NCBI RefSeq assembly: GCF_900103345.1
Contig: NZ_LT629702.1
Location: 6,363,501-6,427,500 of the forward strand
DNA from: Pseudomonas azotoformans
GTDB taxonomy: Bacteria; Pseudomonadota; Gammaproteobacteria; Pseudomonadales; Pseudomonadaceae
DNA: 64,000 nucleotides
Direction: 5' to 3'
Of the stretch, positions 8,629 through 17,962 are shown one piece after another. The notes beneath the pieces are model-generated. The model had not been told where the DNA came from, did no database searches, and was given only the letters and a program-made list of their open reading frames with translations. Position numbers and translations under genes: made by a program. The first letter of the stretch is position 1. The number at the start of each line of letters is the position of its first letter.

Positions 8629-10135
8629 CGGCCACGGCACGACGCTGCAGGGCACGTTTACGGTAGATACGCAGCAGCGGCACAAACAGCATGATCGCGG
8701 TCAGTACCCACACGCCAAAGGTGATCGGGCTCGACCACAGGATCTCCAGCGCACCGTTGGAGATCGACAGCGCACGGCGCAGGTTCTGTTCCATCAGACC
8801 GCCAAGGATAAAGCCCAGCAGCACCGGCGACAGCGGGAAGTCGAGCTTGCGCAGGATGTAGCCGAAGATGCCGATACCCACCATCAGGAACAGGTCGAAG
8901 GTGGTGGCGTGCACCGCGTACACCCCGATGGCGGTGATGATCGCGATCACCGGCACCAGCGCCCAGTTCGGCACGGCGAGGATACGCGTGAAGATGCGGA
9001 TCATCGGAATGTTGAGGATCACCAGCATGATGTTGGCGATGAACAACGAGGCGATCAGGCCCCAGACGATGTCCGGTTGCTGTTGGAACAGCAGCGGGCC
9101 CGGGGTGATGTTGTACAGCGACAGTGCGCCGATCATCACCGCCGTGGTGCCCGAGCCGGGAACGCCGAGGGTCAGCATTGGCACCAGGGCGCCGCAGGCG
9201 GACGCGCCAATCGCGGTTTCCGGAGCGGCGAGGCCGCGCATGTCGCCCTGGCCGAATTTACCGCTGGCACCGGCCAGGCGTTTCTCGGTCATGTAGGCAA
9301 CCGCTGACGCCAACGTGGCTCCTGCACCGGGCAGCACGCCCATGATGAAACCGAGCAGGCCGCAACGGATATTCACCACGAACACCGCGCCGGCTTCCTT
9401 CAGGTTGAACATCATGCGCCCGGTGGCTTTGACCGCTTCCTGGCCACGGTGGGTTTTTTCCAGCAGCAACAAAATCTCGCTGATGGAGAACAGACCCAGC
9501 ACCAGCACGACGAACTGGATGCCGTCGGTGAGGTGGATGTTGTCGCCGGTGAAGCGATACACACCGCTGTTGGCGTCAATGCCGACCGCCGAGAGGAACA
9601 GGCCGATCAGTGCCGCCACGAAGGTCTTCAGTGGCTTGTCACCGGCCATGCCGCCGAGGCAGACAATTGCGAACACCATCAGTACGAAATATTCGGCCGG
9701 GCCGAAGGCAATCGCCCATTTGGCCAGCAGCGGCGCAAACAGCACCATGCCGCAGGTGGCGATAAACGCGCCGATGAACGAACTCCACGCCGACAACGAC
9801 AGCGCCACGCCTGCCAGACCTTTGCGGGCCATCGGGTAGCCGTCGAGGGTGGTCATCACGGTGGAGGCTTCGCCCGGGATGTTCAGCAGGATCGAGCTGA
9901 TGCGCCCACCGTATTCGCAGCCCAGGTACACGGCTGCCAGCAGGATCAGCGCCGATTCCGGCGGCAGGCCCAGGGCAAAGGCGATGGGGATCAACAGCGC
10001 CACGCCGTTGATCGGGCCCAGGCCCGGCAACAGGCCGACCACGGTGCCGATCAGGGTGCCGCAGAGCGCGGTCACCAGGTTGTAAGGGGACAGTGCAACG
10101 CCGAAGCCCTGGCCCAAGTAGCCGAAAGTATCCAT
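8621..10135 (-). CDS. tctA: Tripartite tricarboxylate transporter large permease TctA
   Basis: 504 residues, the usual TctA length, with about a dozen hydrophobic segments and conserved stretches such as 'LLPGLGPINGVALLIPI' and 'GVPGSGTTAVMIGALSLY'. It forms the large membrane subunit of a secondary, ion-coupled transporter that takes up citrate or other tricarboxylates delivered by TctC. The ATG at 10135 is preceded by GGAGAAC at good spacing and sits one base after the tctB stop. The next gene overlaps its 3' end. The tctC-tctB-tctA order and the adjacent opdH and tctDE make the assignment firm. Confidence 0.93.
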   Translation of the reverse strand: MDTFGYLGQGFGVALSPYNLVTALCGTLIGTVVGLLPGLGPINGVALLIPIAFALGLPPESALILLAAVYLGCEYGGRISSILLNIPGEASTVMTTLDGYPMARKGLAGVALSLSAWSSFIGAFIATCGMVLFAPLLAKWAIAFGPAEYFVLMVFAIVCLGGMAGDKPLKTFVAALIGLFLSAVGIDANSGVYRFTGDNIHLTDGIQFVVLVLGLFSISEILLLLEKTHRGQEAVKATGRMMFNLKEAGAVFVVNIRCGLLGFIMGVLPGAGATLASAVAYMTEKRLAGASGKFGQGDMRGLAAPETAIGASACGALVPMLTLGVPGSGTTAVMIGALSLYNITPGPLLFQQQPDIVWGLIASLFIANIMLVILNIPMIRIFTRILAVPNWALVPVIAIITAIGVYAVHATTFDLFLMVGIGIFGYILRKLDFPLSPVLLGFILGGLMEQNLRRALSISNGALEILWSSPITFGVWVLTAIMLFVPLLRIYRKRALQRRAVADV

Positions 10136-10136
10136 A

Positions 10137-10595
10137 TCAGTTCTCCAGAACGTCGAGCAGGCCGAGGGGCAGCGGCACATCCATGGCTTTATCGAACAGC
10201 AGGTAAAGACCGATCGCCATCAGGCTGACGATCACCACGCTGGGCAACCAGCGGCCGCCATACAGGCGTGCCATCGGGATGCCGATCAGCATGCTGCTGA
10301 GGATGAAACCCAGGGGTTCGAAGGTGCCGGCGAACACGATCAACAGCGCGACGCACACGCCGATCTTGATCAGTGTTTCGCGGTCCAGCGCGGGTTCTTC
10401 TTCGGTGTGTTTGGTCGGTTGTGGACGAAACAGCATGTAGATCAGTGCCAGGCTCATCAGCCCGAGCATCAGCAGCGGGTAGGCGCGCGGCCCCACTGGC
10501 TCGTAGGAAAACGACGCCTGATACGGCCAGGCCATCAGTGCCAGGGCGGCGCAGGCCAGTAGCAGCGCGGCGGCGAAAATGCGTTGTAAGAGCAT
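10137..10595 (-). CDS. tctB: Tripartite tricarboxylate transporter small permease TctB
   Basis: 152 residues with four predicted membrane helices, matching the small TctB subunit. The start 'MLLQRIFAAALLLACAALAL' is preceded by GGAG on the coding strand. The frame can be extended upstream, but that extension runs into the REP repeat and lacks a ribosome site. TctB pairs with TctA in the inner membrane. Sequence conservation in this family is low, so position and topology carry most of the evidence. Confidence 0.88.
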   Translation of the reverse strand: MLLQRIFAAALLLACAALALMAWPYQASFSYEPVGPRAYPLLMLGLMSLALIYMLFRPQPTKHTEEEPALDRETLIKIGVCVALLIVFAGTFEPLGFILSSMLIGIPMARLYGGRWLPSVVIVSLMAIGLYLLFDKAMDVPLPLGLLDVLEN

Positions 10596-10610
10596 AAGAA
10601 ACTCCAAGGC

Positions 10611-10720
10611 CCCTCTTGCGGGAGCGAGCTTGCTCGCGAAAAACGTCAACGATAACGCGTGCTGTCTGGATGCACGTGGATGTCCTTGGGTTCTTCGCGA
10701 GCAAGCTCGCTCCTACAGGG
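10611..10720. repeat. REP doublet (REPIN-like) in the tctC-tctB gap
   Basis: Two inverted copies of a GGAGCGAGCTTGCTCGCGAA-type unit, the second reading TTCGCGAGCAAGCTCGCTCC, are separated by about 60 bases. Each unit is itself palindromic. It lies inside the transporter operon, where it could form a stem in the mRNA and lower tctBA relative to tctC; that effect is inference. Confidence 0.9.
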
Positions 10721-10742
10721 GCATTACACAGAAGAGGGGCGA

Positions 10743-11726
10743 TTACTGGATCAGGCCGAACTCTTTGGCCAGCACTTTGTAGTCAGCCACCTGTTTCTTC
10801 ACGTAGGTGTCCAGCTCCGGGCCGGTCATGGCGAACGGGAACAGCTCGCGCTGGTCACGCAGCTTGGCGAATTCCTCGGAGGCCAGCAGTTTGTCGAAGG
10901 CGTCTTTCCACCACGCGTAGTCGGCATCGCTGACTTTTGGCCCGAGGTAGAAGCCACGCACCACCGGCCAGACGATGTCGTAGCCTTGCTCTTTGGCGGT
11001 CGGAATATTCTTCATTTCCGGCTCGTCCAGACGCTGTTCGGAGAACACCGCCAGCAGGCGCATGTCGCCGCTCAGGATGTGCGGCATGGAGTCGGAGATG
11101 TCGGTACTGCCCACCTGGATATGGCCGCCGAGCAGGGCCGTGGCAATTTCACCGCCGCCTTCGAGGGCGACATAACGCAGTTCGCGCGGGTTGATCCCGG
11201 CGGCCTTGGCGATCAGCGCGGTTTGCATCCAGTCCTGGCTGCCGACGGTGCCGCCGGAACCGATCACCACGCTGCCCGGATCTTTCTTCAAGGCTTTGAC
11301 CAGATCGTCGAGGGTCTTGTAGGGCGAATCGGCTTTCACCGCGATGGCACCGTAGCTGGTGCCGACCGCCGCCAACCAACGCACGGCGCTTTCATCGAAA
11401 CGACCGAACTTGCCCTGGGCCAGGTTCAACAGCGAACCGCTGGACCAGGCCACCAGCGTGCCGGCATCCGCAGGACGCTGGGCGACCACAGCGTTGTAAG
11501 CCACCGCGCCCACGCCGCCGGGCATGTAGGTCACGCGCATCGGCTTGCTCAGCAGCTTCTCGTTGACCAGCGCGCTTTGCGCCAGTTTGCAGGTCAGGTC
11601 AAAACCACCGCCCGGCGAGGCCGGGGCGATGCACTCTGGGCGCTTGGGCTCGTCAGCGGCCAGCAGTTGGCCGGCGAACAGCATGCAGCCGGCGGCGAGG
11701 GCCAGTTTACGCAGTGAAAGGGTCAT
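10743..11726 (-). CDS. tctC: Periplasmic tricarboxylate-binding protein TctC
   Basis: 327 residues with a clear signal peptide (MTLSLRKLALAAGCMLFAG, cleavage near 'LLAADEP'). The Bug/TctC family signature appears as 'CIAPASPGGGFDLTCKLAQS'. It captures citrate-like substrates in the periplasm and delivers them to TctAB. CGGAG precedes the ATG, and an AACAACAA motif lies just upstream. It is first in the tctCBA-abrB run and follows the porin gene opdH, so substrates would pass OpdH, TctC, then TctAB. Confidence 0.93.
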   Translation of the reverse strand: MTLSLRKLALAAGCMLFAGQLLAADEPKRPECIAPASPGGGFDLTCKLAQSALVNEKLLSKPMRVTYMPGGVGAVAYNAVVAQRPADAGTLVAWSSGSLLNLAQGKFGRFDESAVRWLAAVGTSYGAIAVKADSPYKTLDDLVKALKKDPGSVVIGSGGTVGSQDWMQTALIAKAAGINPRELRYVALEGGGEIATALLGGHIQVGSTDISDSMPHILSGDMRLLAVFSEQRLDEPEMKNIPTAKEQGYDIVWPVVRGFYLGPKVSDADYAWWKDAFDKLLASEEFAKLRDQRELFPFAMTGPELDTYVKKQVADYKVLAKEFGLIQ

Positions 11727-11740
11727 GGTTATCTCCGTCT

Positions 11741-11748
11741 TTGTTGTT
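11741..11748 (-). promoter_or_regulatory. Candidate Crc/Hfq (CA-type) motif in the tctC leader
   Basis: On the coding strand the leader reads AACAACAA, matching AAnAAnAA, a few bases before the CGGAG ribosome site of tctC. In Pseudomonas such motifs bind Hfq/Crc and block translation under catabolite repression. Motif seen; function inferred. Confidence 0.55.
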
Positions 11749-11759
11749 ATGAGGGGTTA

Positions 11760-13052
11760 CTACCAGAGCGCAACGCTATAGCTGACCAGCAGACGCACTT
11801 CATCTGCGTCACGGGCCGAATAGTTGGAGCGGTACGTGGCGTTGCGCAGGCGCACGGCCACATCCTTGAACGTGCCGGCTTGCACAACGTACTTGATCTC
11901 GGTGTTGCGCTCCCACTCCTTGCCTGTCTCGCCGTTCTTGAGCTTGATGTTGTCACCCGACAGGTAACGGCTCATGAAACTCAGCCCTGGGATGCCCAGC
12001 TTGGCGAAGTCGTAGTCGTAGCGCGCCTGCCAGGAACGCTCTTCGGCGCCGGCAAAGTCGTTGATCTGCACGAAGTTGACCAAGTACGGGTCGCTGCCAT
12101 CCACATAGGGGAAGGCGCTGTCGCCGGACATATGCTGGTAACCGGCGCTGAGCTTGTGACCGTTGAGGGCATAGCTGAACAGGCCGTTGAGGGAGGTGTT
12201 GTCGATCTTGCCGCCACGGGCGGCGCCGGTGTCATCGCTGATGGCCAGGCGCAGGTCGGTGCCGAACGTGCCGGGGCCCATCGGGCGCGAGGCGACCAGG
12301 CCGAGGAAGTGCTGGCGGTACACATCATCGAGTTGGGCGAAGTGGTAGCTGCCGGTGATCTTGTCGGCGAACTTGTAGTCGGCCCCGCCGAAATTGAAGT
12401 GCTTGCCGGTGGCGCCGCTGACGAAGCGGCTGTTCTTGTTGTTGAGGGCGATGTCTTCGTAATTGGTGTCGTCGCGGTCCTTGGCTTTGTCCAGGCGCCC
12501 GCCGGTGAACACCAGGTTCTTGAATTCCTTGGAGGTGATCAGGCCACCGTTGAAGGTCTGCGGCAGGATGCGCCCGTCATTGGGCTTGAGGATCGGCAGC
12601 TCGGGGATCAACGAGCCGATTTTCAACTCGGTGGCCGAGATCTTCACTTTGCCGGTCAGGCCCAGCTTGGAGTATTCATTGGCGGCGCGGCCATCGTCAT
12701 GGGTGGGCAGCAGGCCGGTGCCGGTGCGGTCGGGGCTGGAGTCGAGCTTGACCCCGAGCATGCCCAGCGCATCCACGCCGAAGCCGACGGTGCCGTCGGT
12801 GTAGCCCGATTGCAGGTTGAGCATGAAGCCCTGGGCCCATTCGTCGCGCTTGGATTGCTGGGCGCTGGTGCCGTCGCGGAAGTCGCGGTTGAAGTACATG
12901 TTGCGGGTTTCCAGGGTCGCGCTACTGTCTTCGAAGAAGGCAGCCTGGCTAAGCGGCGAAAAGCCGGCAAGGGTAGCAGCACTGGCGAGGGCGGTCTGGG
13001 TCAGGCGAGAAAAACGAACAGGCGAGGGGGCCTGGGGCTGTGTCGACAGCAT
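11760..13052 (-). CDS. opdH: OprD-family outer membrane porin, likely the tricarboxylate porin OpdH
   Basis: 430 residues with a signal peptide ending near 'SPLSQA' and the OprD-type N-terminus 'FFEDSSATLETRNMYFNRDF'. It ends in a C-terminal beta-strand with an aromatic last residue ('LLVSYSVALW'), as expected for a BAM substrate. The OprD fold is an 18-stranded monomeric barrel with a basic-residue ladder for carboxylates. The position between tctC and the divergent tctD matches the P. aeruginosa opdH arrangement, which supports a citrate, isocitrate or aconitate role. The subfamily call rests on context. Confidence 0.87.
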   Translation of the reverse strand: MLSTQPQAPSPVRFSRLTQTALASAATLAGFSPLSQAAFFEDSSATLETRNMYFNRDFRDGTSAQQSKRDEWAQGFMLNLQSGYTDGTVGFGVDALGMLGVKLDSSPDRTGTGLLPTHDDGRAANEYSKLGLTGKVKISATELKIGSLIPELPILKPNDGRILPQTFNGGLITSKEFKNLVFTGGRLDKAKDRDDTNYEDIALNNKNSRFVSGATGKHFNFGGADYKFADKITGSYHFAQLDDVYRQHFLGLVASRPMGPGTFGTDLRLAISDDTGAARGGKIDNTSLNGLFSYALNGHKLSAGYQHMSGDSAFPYVDGSDPYLVNFVQINDFAGAEERSWQARYDYDFAKLGIPGLSFMSRYLSGDNIKLKNGETGKEWERNTEIKYVVQAGTFKDVAVRLRNATYRSNYSARDADEVRLLVSYSVALW

Positions 13053-13066
13053 CGTTGTGTACTCCG

Positions 13067-13074
13067 TTATTGTT
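13067..13074 (-). promoter_or_regulatory. Candidate Crc/Hfq motif in the opdH leader
   Basis: The coding-strand leader reads AACAATAACGGAG, so AAnAAnAA directly abuts the ribosome binding site of opdH. The 13053-13287 interval also separates opdH from tctD and must hold both promoters; no clear core promoter was identified. Confidence 0.55.
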
Positions 13075-13287
13075 CTTATTTTGGCGAAAACGCTTCGAGG
13101 CGTTTTTCGGGCGCTGCGGTTAAGGCAGCTCGGCGGGCATAGACCACCGTGGCTGGATGCTAAAGGGCGAAGCTTTCACTAACCTTTCAGTCGGCTTTCA
13201 ATGTTTTCGGGCTTCACAGGCCGGTCGGCGCCTGTAAACTGCCCGCCAAAGCGTGGCGCCGACCACCCCTGAATGAGGTAGCAATCC

Positions 13288-13959
13288 ATGCGTGTCCTGC
13301 TGGTTGAAGACCATCTGCAACTCGCCGAAAGTGTCGCGCAAGCGCTCAAGAGCACGGGTTTGACCGTTGACGTGCTGCACGACGGCGTGGCGGCGGACCT
13401 GGCCCTGAGCAGCGAGGAGTACGCGGCGGCGATCCTCGATGTGGGGCTGCCGCGCATGGACGGTTTCGAGGTGCTTGCACGCCTGCGTGCCCGTGGGAAA
13501 AATCTGCCGGTGCTGATGCTCACGGCACGCAGCGATGTGAAAGACCGCGTGCACGGCCTCAACCTGGGGGCGGACGACTACCTCGCCAAACCGTTCGAAC
13601 TGACGGAGTTGGAGGCGCGGGTCAAGGCGCTGCTGCGCCGCAGCGTGTTGGGTGGTGAGCGTCAGCAGGCCTGCGGCGTGCTGGTGTACGACCTCGATAC
13701 GCGGCGTTTCACGGTCGGGGGAGAGTTGATGACGCTCACCTCCCGCGAGCAAGCCGTGCTTGAGGCGCTGATTGCCCGTCCGGGCCGGGTGATGAGCAAG
13801 GAGCAACTGGCTTCCCAGGTGTTCGGCCTGGACGAAGAGGCCAGCCCCGACGCCATCGAAATCTACGTGCACCGCCTGCGCAAGAAACTCGACGGCCAGC
13901 CTATCGCCATCGTCACCTTCCGCGGCCTCGGCTATTTGCTGGAAGCCCGCGATGCATAA
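13288..13959 (+). CDS. tctD: OmpR-family response regulator TctD
   Basis: 223 residues. The receiver domain (1-~115) has the acidic pair at E7/D8, the phosphoacceptor D51 ('AILDVGLPRMDGFEVL'), T79 and K101. The C-terminal winged helix carries 'LTSREQAVLEALIARPGRVMS' and 'VHRLRKKLDG', typical of the OmpR/PhoB class. It overlaps tctE by 8 bases and is divergent from opdH-tctCBA. In known TctDE systems the regulator controls the tricarboxylate porin and transporter in response to citrate. Confidence 0.93.
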   Translation: MRVLLVEDHLQLAESVAQALKSTGLTVDVLHDGVAADLALSSEEYAAAILDVGLPRMDGFEVLARLRARGKNLPVLMLTARSDVKDRVHGLNLGADDYLAKPFELTELEARVKALLRRSVLGGERQQACGVLVYDLDTRRFTVGGELMTLTSREQAVLEALIARPGRVMSKEQLASQVFGLDEEASPDAIEIYVHRLRKKLDGQPIAIVTFRGLGYLLEARDA

Positions 13960-15337
13960 GCCCAGCAGCCTACGCTGGCGCCTGTTGTGGAACCTGGCGC
14001 TGTTGCTGGTGCTGTTGATGCTGGCCAGTGGCATGAGCGCCTACTGGAACGGCCGCGAGGCCGCCGATACCGCCTACGACCGCACGCTGCTGGCCTCGGC
14101 GCGTACCATCGCCGCCGGCTTGACCCAGGTGGATGGCACCCTGAGCGCCAATGTGCCGTATGTGGCGCTGGACACCTTTGCCTACGACAGTGCGGGGCGG
14201 ATTTACTACCAGGTCAATGACATCGACCAGAAACTGATCTCCGGCTACGAGCACCTTCCCGGCCCACCGCCGGGTACGCCGCGTACCGATGATTATCCGG
14301 CGCTGGCACGCTTCTATGACGCGGTGTACCAAGGACAGCCGGTGCGGGTGGTCAGCTTGCTCAAGGCCGTTTCCGAACCGAACATGAACGGCATGGCCGA
14401 AATCCGCGTCGCCGAAACCGATGAAGCACGCGTGAGCATGGCCCGCAGCCTGATGGCCGACACCCTGCTGCGCCTGGGCATGCTCGCCGTGGGCGCGTTG
14501 TTGCTGGTGTGGTTTGCCGTGAGTGCGGCGTTGCGCCCACTGGAGCGTTTGCGTACGGCAGTGGAAGAGCGCCAGCCTGACGACCTGCGGCCATTGCCCC
14601 TGGTGGAAGTGCAGCATGAGTTTGGCCCATTGGTGCGTTCCCTCAACCACTTTACCGAACGCCTGCGCGGCCAGTTCGAGCGCCAGGCGCAGTTTATTGC
14701 CGATGCGGCCCATGAGTTGCGTACGCCACTGGCCGCGCTCAAGGCCCGGCTGGAGCTGGGCTTGCGCGCCGAGGACCCCGCCACCTGGCGCAGTACCCTC
14801 GAAACCGCCGCCCAGGGCACTGACCGCCTGACCCACCTGGCCAATCAACTGCTGTCCCTGGCGCGCATCGAAAATGGTGCTCGCGCCATTGCCGAAGGCG
14901 GAGCGCAGTTGCTCGACCTCAGCCAGTTGGCCCGTGAGCTGGGCATGGCCATGGCGCCGCTGGCCCACGCACGCGGCGTGGCATTGGCGCTGGAAGCCGA
15001 TGAGCCGGTGTGGCTGCGCGGGGAGCCAACCCTGTTGAATGAGTTGCTGAGCAACCTGGTGGACAACGCCCTGGCGCACACGCCACCGGGTGGCAATGTG
15101 ATCCTTCGGGTCACGGCACCGGCCGTGCTGGAAGTGGAAGATGATGGGCCGGGAATCCCGCTGTATGAGCGGGACCGGGTGTTCGAGCGTTTCTACCGGC
15201 TCAGCCAGCAGGGTATGGGCTCGGGCCTGGGGCTGGCGATCGTCGGCGAAATCTGCCGGGCGCACCTGGCGCAGATCAGCCTGCACGATGGCGAGCAGGC
15301 CGGGCTGAAAGTGCGGGTGAGTTTTATCGCGGGTTGA
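13952..15337 (+). CDS. tctE: Sensor histidine kinase TctE
   Basis: 461 residues. A first membrane helix (about 15-32), a periplasmic loop of about 135 residues and a second helix (about 172-192) frame the sensor region. Then come the HisKA H-box ('ADAAHELRTPLAALKARL') and the ATPase with N-box 'ELLSNLVDNALAHT' and G-box 'VEDDGPGIPLYERDRVF'. It should sense extracellular tricarboxylate and phosphorylate TctD. Its stop codon directly abuts the stop of the convergent HDOD gene with no spacer. Confidence 0.92.
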   Translation: MHKPSSLRWRLLWNLALLLVLLMLASGMSAYWNGREAADTAYDRTLLASARTIAAGLTQVDGTLSANVPYVALDTFAYDSAGRIYYQVNDIDQKLISGYEHLPGPPPGTPRTDDYPALARFYDAVYQGQPVRVVSLLKAVSEPNMNGMAEIRVAETDEARVSMARSLMADTLLRLGMLAVGALLLVWFAVSAALRPLERLRTAVEERQPDDLRPLPLVEVQHEFGPLVRSLNHFTERLRGQFERQAQFIADAAHELRTPLAALKARLELGLRAEDPATWRSTLETAAQGTDRLTHLANQLLSLARIENGARAIAEGGAQLLDLSQLARELGMAMAPLAHARGVALALEADEPVWLRGEPTLLNELLSNLVDNALAHTPPGGNVILRVTAPAVLEVEDDGPGIPLYERDRVFERFYRLSQQGMGSGLGLAIVGEICRAHLAQISLHDGEQAGLKVRVSFIAG

Positions 15338-16159
15338 TCAATAGAACATCGAGCGGGCTTCATCCAGCTCGGCGCGCAAGGCGTCGCTGTAAGGGTCGAC
15401 CCGCAGTTTCCTGATGGCCGGCAAGCTGGAGACGGGAACGCTGGCCAAGGGATGATCGGTACCTCGATGGCAATACAGCACGGCGACCTGCACCAGGTCG
15501 ATGTAGTCGAGACTGGGCGAGTCGCGTTCCAGGTCCAGGTATTGGCCTGGCAGTTTCGCCAGCATTTCCGGAAAGTCCCAGCCGCCTAGCAGTTTGTCGC
15601 CCAGCAGTGGGTGGATGCTCTCGATGACGTGGTTGAGGCTGACCGGGTCGGCGAGCAGCTCGTAGTGGTCTTCGGCGTAGGTCAGGATTGGCAGCACACC
15701 GATCTGGTGCACCAGGCCGCCGAGGGCCGCCTGGTCCGGCTTGAGTTGGGTGTGGCTGCGGCACAGGGCATAACTCACACCCGCGACCTCCAGGCTGCGG
15801 CGCCACACATCACGCATCTTTTGTTCGACCACGTCGGAACGCGCGTGGAAGATCTGCTCCATGACCAGGCCGATCGCCAGGTTGCTGCTGTAGTTGGTGC
15901 CCAACCGGGTGATGGCGGTGTGCAGGTCGGTGACTTCCTGGGTCGCACGCAACAACGGGCTGTTGACCACTTTGATCAGGCGCGCCGACAGTGCGGTGTC
16001 GCGACCGATCACTTTGCTCAAGTGGCTGATGCTGATTTCCGGGTCTTCTGCGGCCTGACGAATATTCAGGGCCACTTCCGGCAATGTCGGCAGAACCAGG
16101 TCATCGTTATCGATGGCCCTCACCAAAGCCTGTTGGACTTTTTCCGCCAGCTTGTTCAT
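15338..16159 (-). CDS. HDOD-domain protein
   Basis: 273 residues. The HDOD domain (about residues 20-220) carries 'LPTLPEVALNIRQAAEDPEI', 'VIGRDTALSARLIKVVNSPL' and 'LGGLVHQIGVLPIL'. HDOD proteins are HD-superfamily relatives that usually lack phosphohydrolase metal ligands and act as signalling scaffolds. No output domain is fused here. The gene sits between tctE and ygfZ, as I recall from the corresponding P. aeruginosa segment, so it is a conserved neighbour. Partner unknown. Confidence 0.8.
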   Translation of the reverse strand: MNKLAEKVQQALVRAIDNDDLVLPTLPEVALNIRQAAEDPEISISHLSKVIGRDTALSARLIKVVNSPLLRATQEVTDLHTAITRLGTNYSSNLAIGLVMEQIFHARSDVVEQKMRDVWRRSLEVAGVSYALCRSHTQLKPDQAALGGLVHQIGVLPILTYAEDHYELLADPVSLNHVIESIHPLLGDKLLGGWDFPEMLAKLPGQYLDLERDSPSLDYIDLVQVAVLYCHRGTDHPLASVPVSSLPAIRKLRVDPYSDALRAELDEARSMFY

Positions 16160-16195
16160 TCATGCTCTCTAGGGTGTTGCAAGAAGGTACGGCGA

Positions 16196-17137
16196 TTAAC
16201 GCTGGATCTCTCGATCGCGGTCGAGGGTGTAAGGCAGGTCGAGCAGTCGCAAGCCTGGACCTTCCAGTGTGCCCAGGTGCACATCGCCACTCTCGGCAGC
16301 TTCGGCTTGCAACACGGCCAGAAGTTCAACGCTCTGGTCAGCTTTTGCGGCGATGACCACTTCGCCGATCGAGCTGTTATGGCTGGGAGAAAACAGCGGA
16401 GTTCCTGGCTCGGGCATTTCCGGCGCATTGAGGCTCAAACGGTACAGGCGACGTTTGAGTTTGCCCAGGTACTGCATGCGCGCGACGATTTCCTGGCCGG
16501 TGTAACAGCCTTTCTTGAAGCTGACGCCGCCCACGGCCTGCAGGTTGAGCATTTGCGGGATGAACAGCTCGCGGGTCTGGGGCATGACCTGGCCGATGCC
16601 AGCGCGGATCTGGCCCAGCAGCCATTCATTCAGGTGGGCTTGTTCAAGGGTTGCGGTCAATTGATCACGTATGGCGTCGGCTTGCTCGGCCGTCACCCAG
16701 AGTTCGGCACGGCCAGGGGAAACGCGAACGGCGATCAAGGTGTCGGTGCGGGCAACGCTGTCGGTCTCTGTCGGTAGCTCAAGGCCAAGGCTGGTCAGGG
16801 CTTGGTCCGCGTTCACCAGGCCGAAGCGGACCCAGGCGGCACTTTCGTCGGTGAGTTTGGATTTGGAGAACACGGCGTATTTTTTCAGGTCGGCCAGTTG
16901 CGGCTCCAGCAGCTCGCTGGCCATGGCCATTAACACGCCATCACCTTGCAACAGGATGCGGAAACTCGACTGCATGCGCCCTTTTTGCGTGCAGCGCGCG
17001 CCCAGGCTGGCCTGGGTGTCGCTCAGGTAATTGAGGTTGCAGGTCAGTTGGCCCTGAAGGAATTTGGCAGCGTCGGCGCCGCGGACGGCGAGAACGCCTT
17101 CGTGGGACAGGGGGCAGAAGAAAGCAGAGTCAGCCAT
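16196..17137 (-). CDS. ygfZ: Folate-binding Fe-S cluster assembly/repair protein YgfZ
   Basis: 313 residues. The hallmark 'KKGCYTGQEIVARM' loop is present, with the conserved Cys of the YgfZ/GcvT-like family. The N-terminus 'LAVRGADAAKFLQGQLTCNL' matches the tetrahydrofolate-binding fold. YgfZ helps assemble or repair [4Fe-4S] proteins such as MiaB. It is divergent from sdhE, which supports succinate dehydrogenase, another Fe-S enzyme. Confidence 0.92.
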   Translation of the reverse strand: MADSAFFCPLSHEGVLAVRGADAAKFLQGQLTCNLNYLSDTQASLGARCTQKGRMQSSFRILLQGDGVLMAMASELLEPQLADLKKYAVFSKSKLTDESAAWVRFGLVNADQALTSLGLELPTETDSVARTDTLIAVRVSPGRAELWVTAEQADAIRDQLTATLEQAHLNEWLLGQIRAGIGQVMPQTRELFIPQMLNLQAVGGVSFKKGCYTGQEIVARMQYLGKLKRRLYRLSLNAPEMPEPGTPLFSPSHNSSIGEVVIAAKADQSVELLAVLQAEAAESGDVHLGTLEGPGLRLLDLPYTLDRDREIQR

Positions 17138-17277
17138 GGGTCATCGCAGGTCAAAAAGTCATGGGTGCATCATAGAGGGGCGCCCGGCAAATGGATAGTT
17201 TCCGTATGGGGCGACCAAAGCCGACTGTTCCGGTGCCGTCGGGTCTGTATACTTGCCGCCTATTTGAGGAGCGCTCC

Positions 17278-17532
17278 ATGGTCGAAGATGTAGAAATCAA
17301 TCGCCTCTACTGGCACAGCCGTCGCGGCATGCTGGAGTTGGATGTGTTGCTGGTGCCTTTCACCAAGGAGGTCTACGCGACGCTCAATCAAGTGGATCGC
17401 GACCTCTATGTCCGCCTGCTGACGTGCGAAGACCAGGACATGTTCGGCTGGTTCATGGAACGCGCCGAATCGGAAGACCCGGAGCTGCAGCGCATGGTCC
17501 GGATGATCCTGGATCGTGTCCAGCCCAAGTAA
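17278..17532 (+). CDS. sdhE: FAD assembly factor SdhE
   Basis: 84 residues, the normal SdhE size. The flavinylation motif appears as '[14 protein letters not shown]' and the family C-terminus as '[11 protein letters not shown]'. It promotes covalent FAD attachment to SdhA. The start at 17278 follows GAGGAGCGCTCC; a longer in-frame start at 17191 lacks support and would add a Pro-rich tail. The 3' end overlaps ygfX by 17 bases, the usual sdhE-ygfX arrangement. Confidence 0.93.
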   Translation: MVEDVEINRLYWHSRRGMLELDVLLVPFTKEVYATLNQVDRDLYVRLLTCEDQDMFGWFMERAESEDPELQRMVRMILDRVQPK

Positions 17533-17962
17533 CAGCTTTGAATGCTGCTGGCAGGCCTCACGGCTGTTGCTGGCGGCGTATCTCCTTGCCCAGCTGTTTG
17601 CGCTGGGCGCCTTGATGTTCGTGCAACTTCCTTTTGCGAGCCTTGGCATGCTGGCGTGCCTGGCGCACGCCGCCTGGGTTTTGCCGCGCGCTGTCCTGTT
17701 GACTCACCGTTCGTCGATTTGTGGCCTGCGCCGCGATGCAGACGGTTGGCAGCTGTGGAGTGCTGCGCGGGGCTGGCACAGCGTGCAGTTGCGTCCCGAC
17801 AGCCTGGCGTTGCCGTTGATCGTGGTGCTGCGTTATCGGGTGCAGGGCGAACGGCGGGTACGTTCGGTCTGTGTGCCGAGGGATGCGCAGGCCGCCGATG
17901 TGCACCGGCGCCTGCGCGTACGCCTGAAGTTCAGCCGCCGTAGGTGGTTGGCACCAGAATAG
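17516..17962 (+). CDS. ygfX: YgfX-like membrane protein
   Basis: 148 residues from a GTG start inside sdhE. Two adjacent hydrophobic segments (about residues 15-60) are followed by a basic cytosolic domain, the layout of YgfX (CptA). In E. coli YgfX has been reported as a membrane toxin or SdhE-linked factor acting on FtsZ/MreB; whether that holds in Pseudomonas is not known. Its last 32 bases overlap the 3' end of the convergent nadB gene. Assignment is by topology and position because sequence conservation is weak. Confidence 0.75.
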   Translation: MSSPSNSFECCWQASRLLLAAYLLAQLFALGALMFVQLPFASLGMLACLAHAAWVLPRAVLLTHRSSICGLRRDADGWQLWSAARGWHSVQLRPDSLALPLIVVLRYRVQGERRVRSVCVPRDAQAADVHRRLRVRLKFSRRRWLAPE

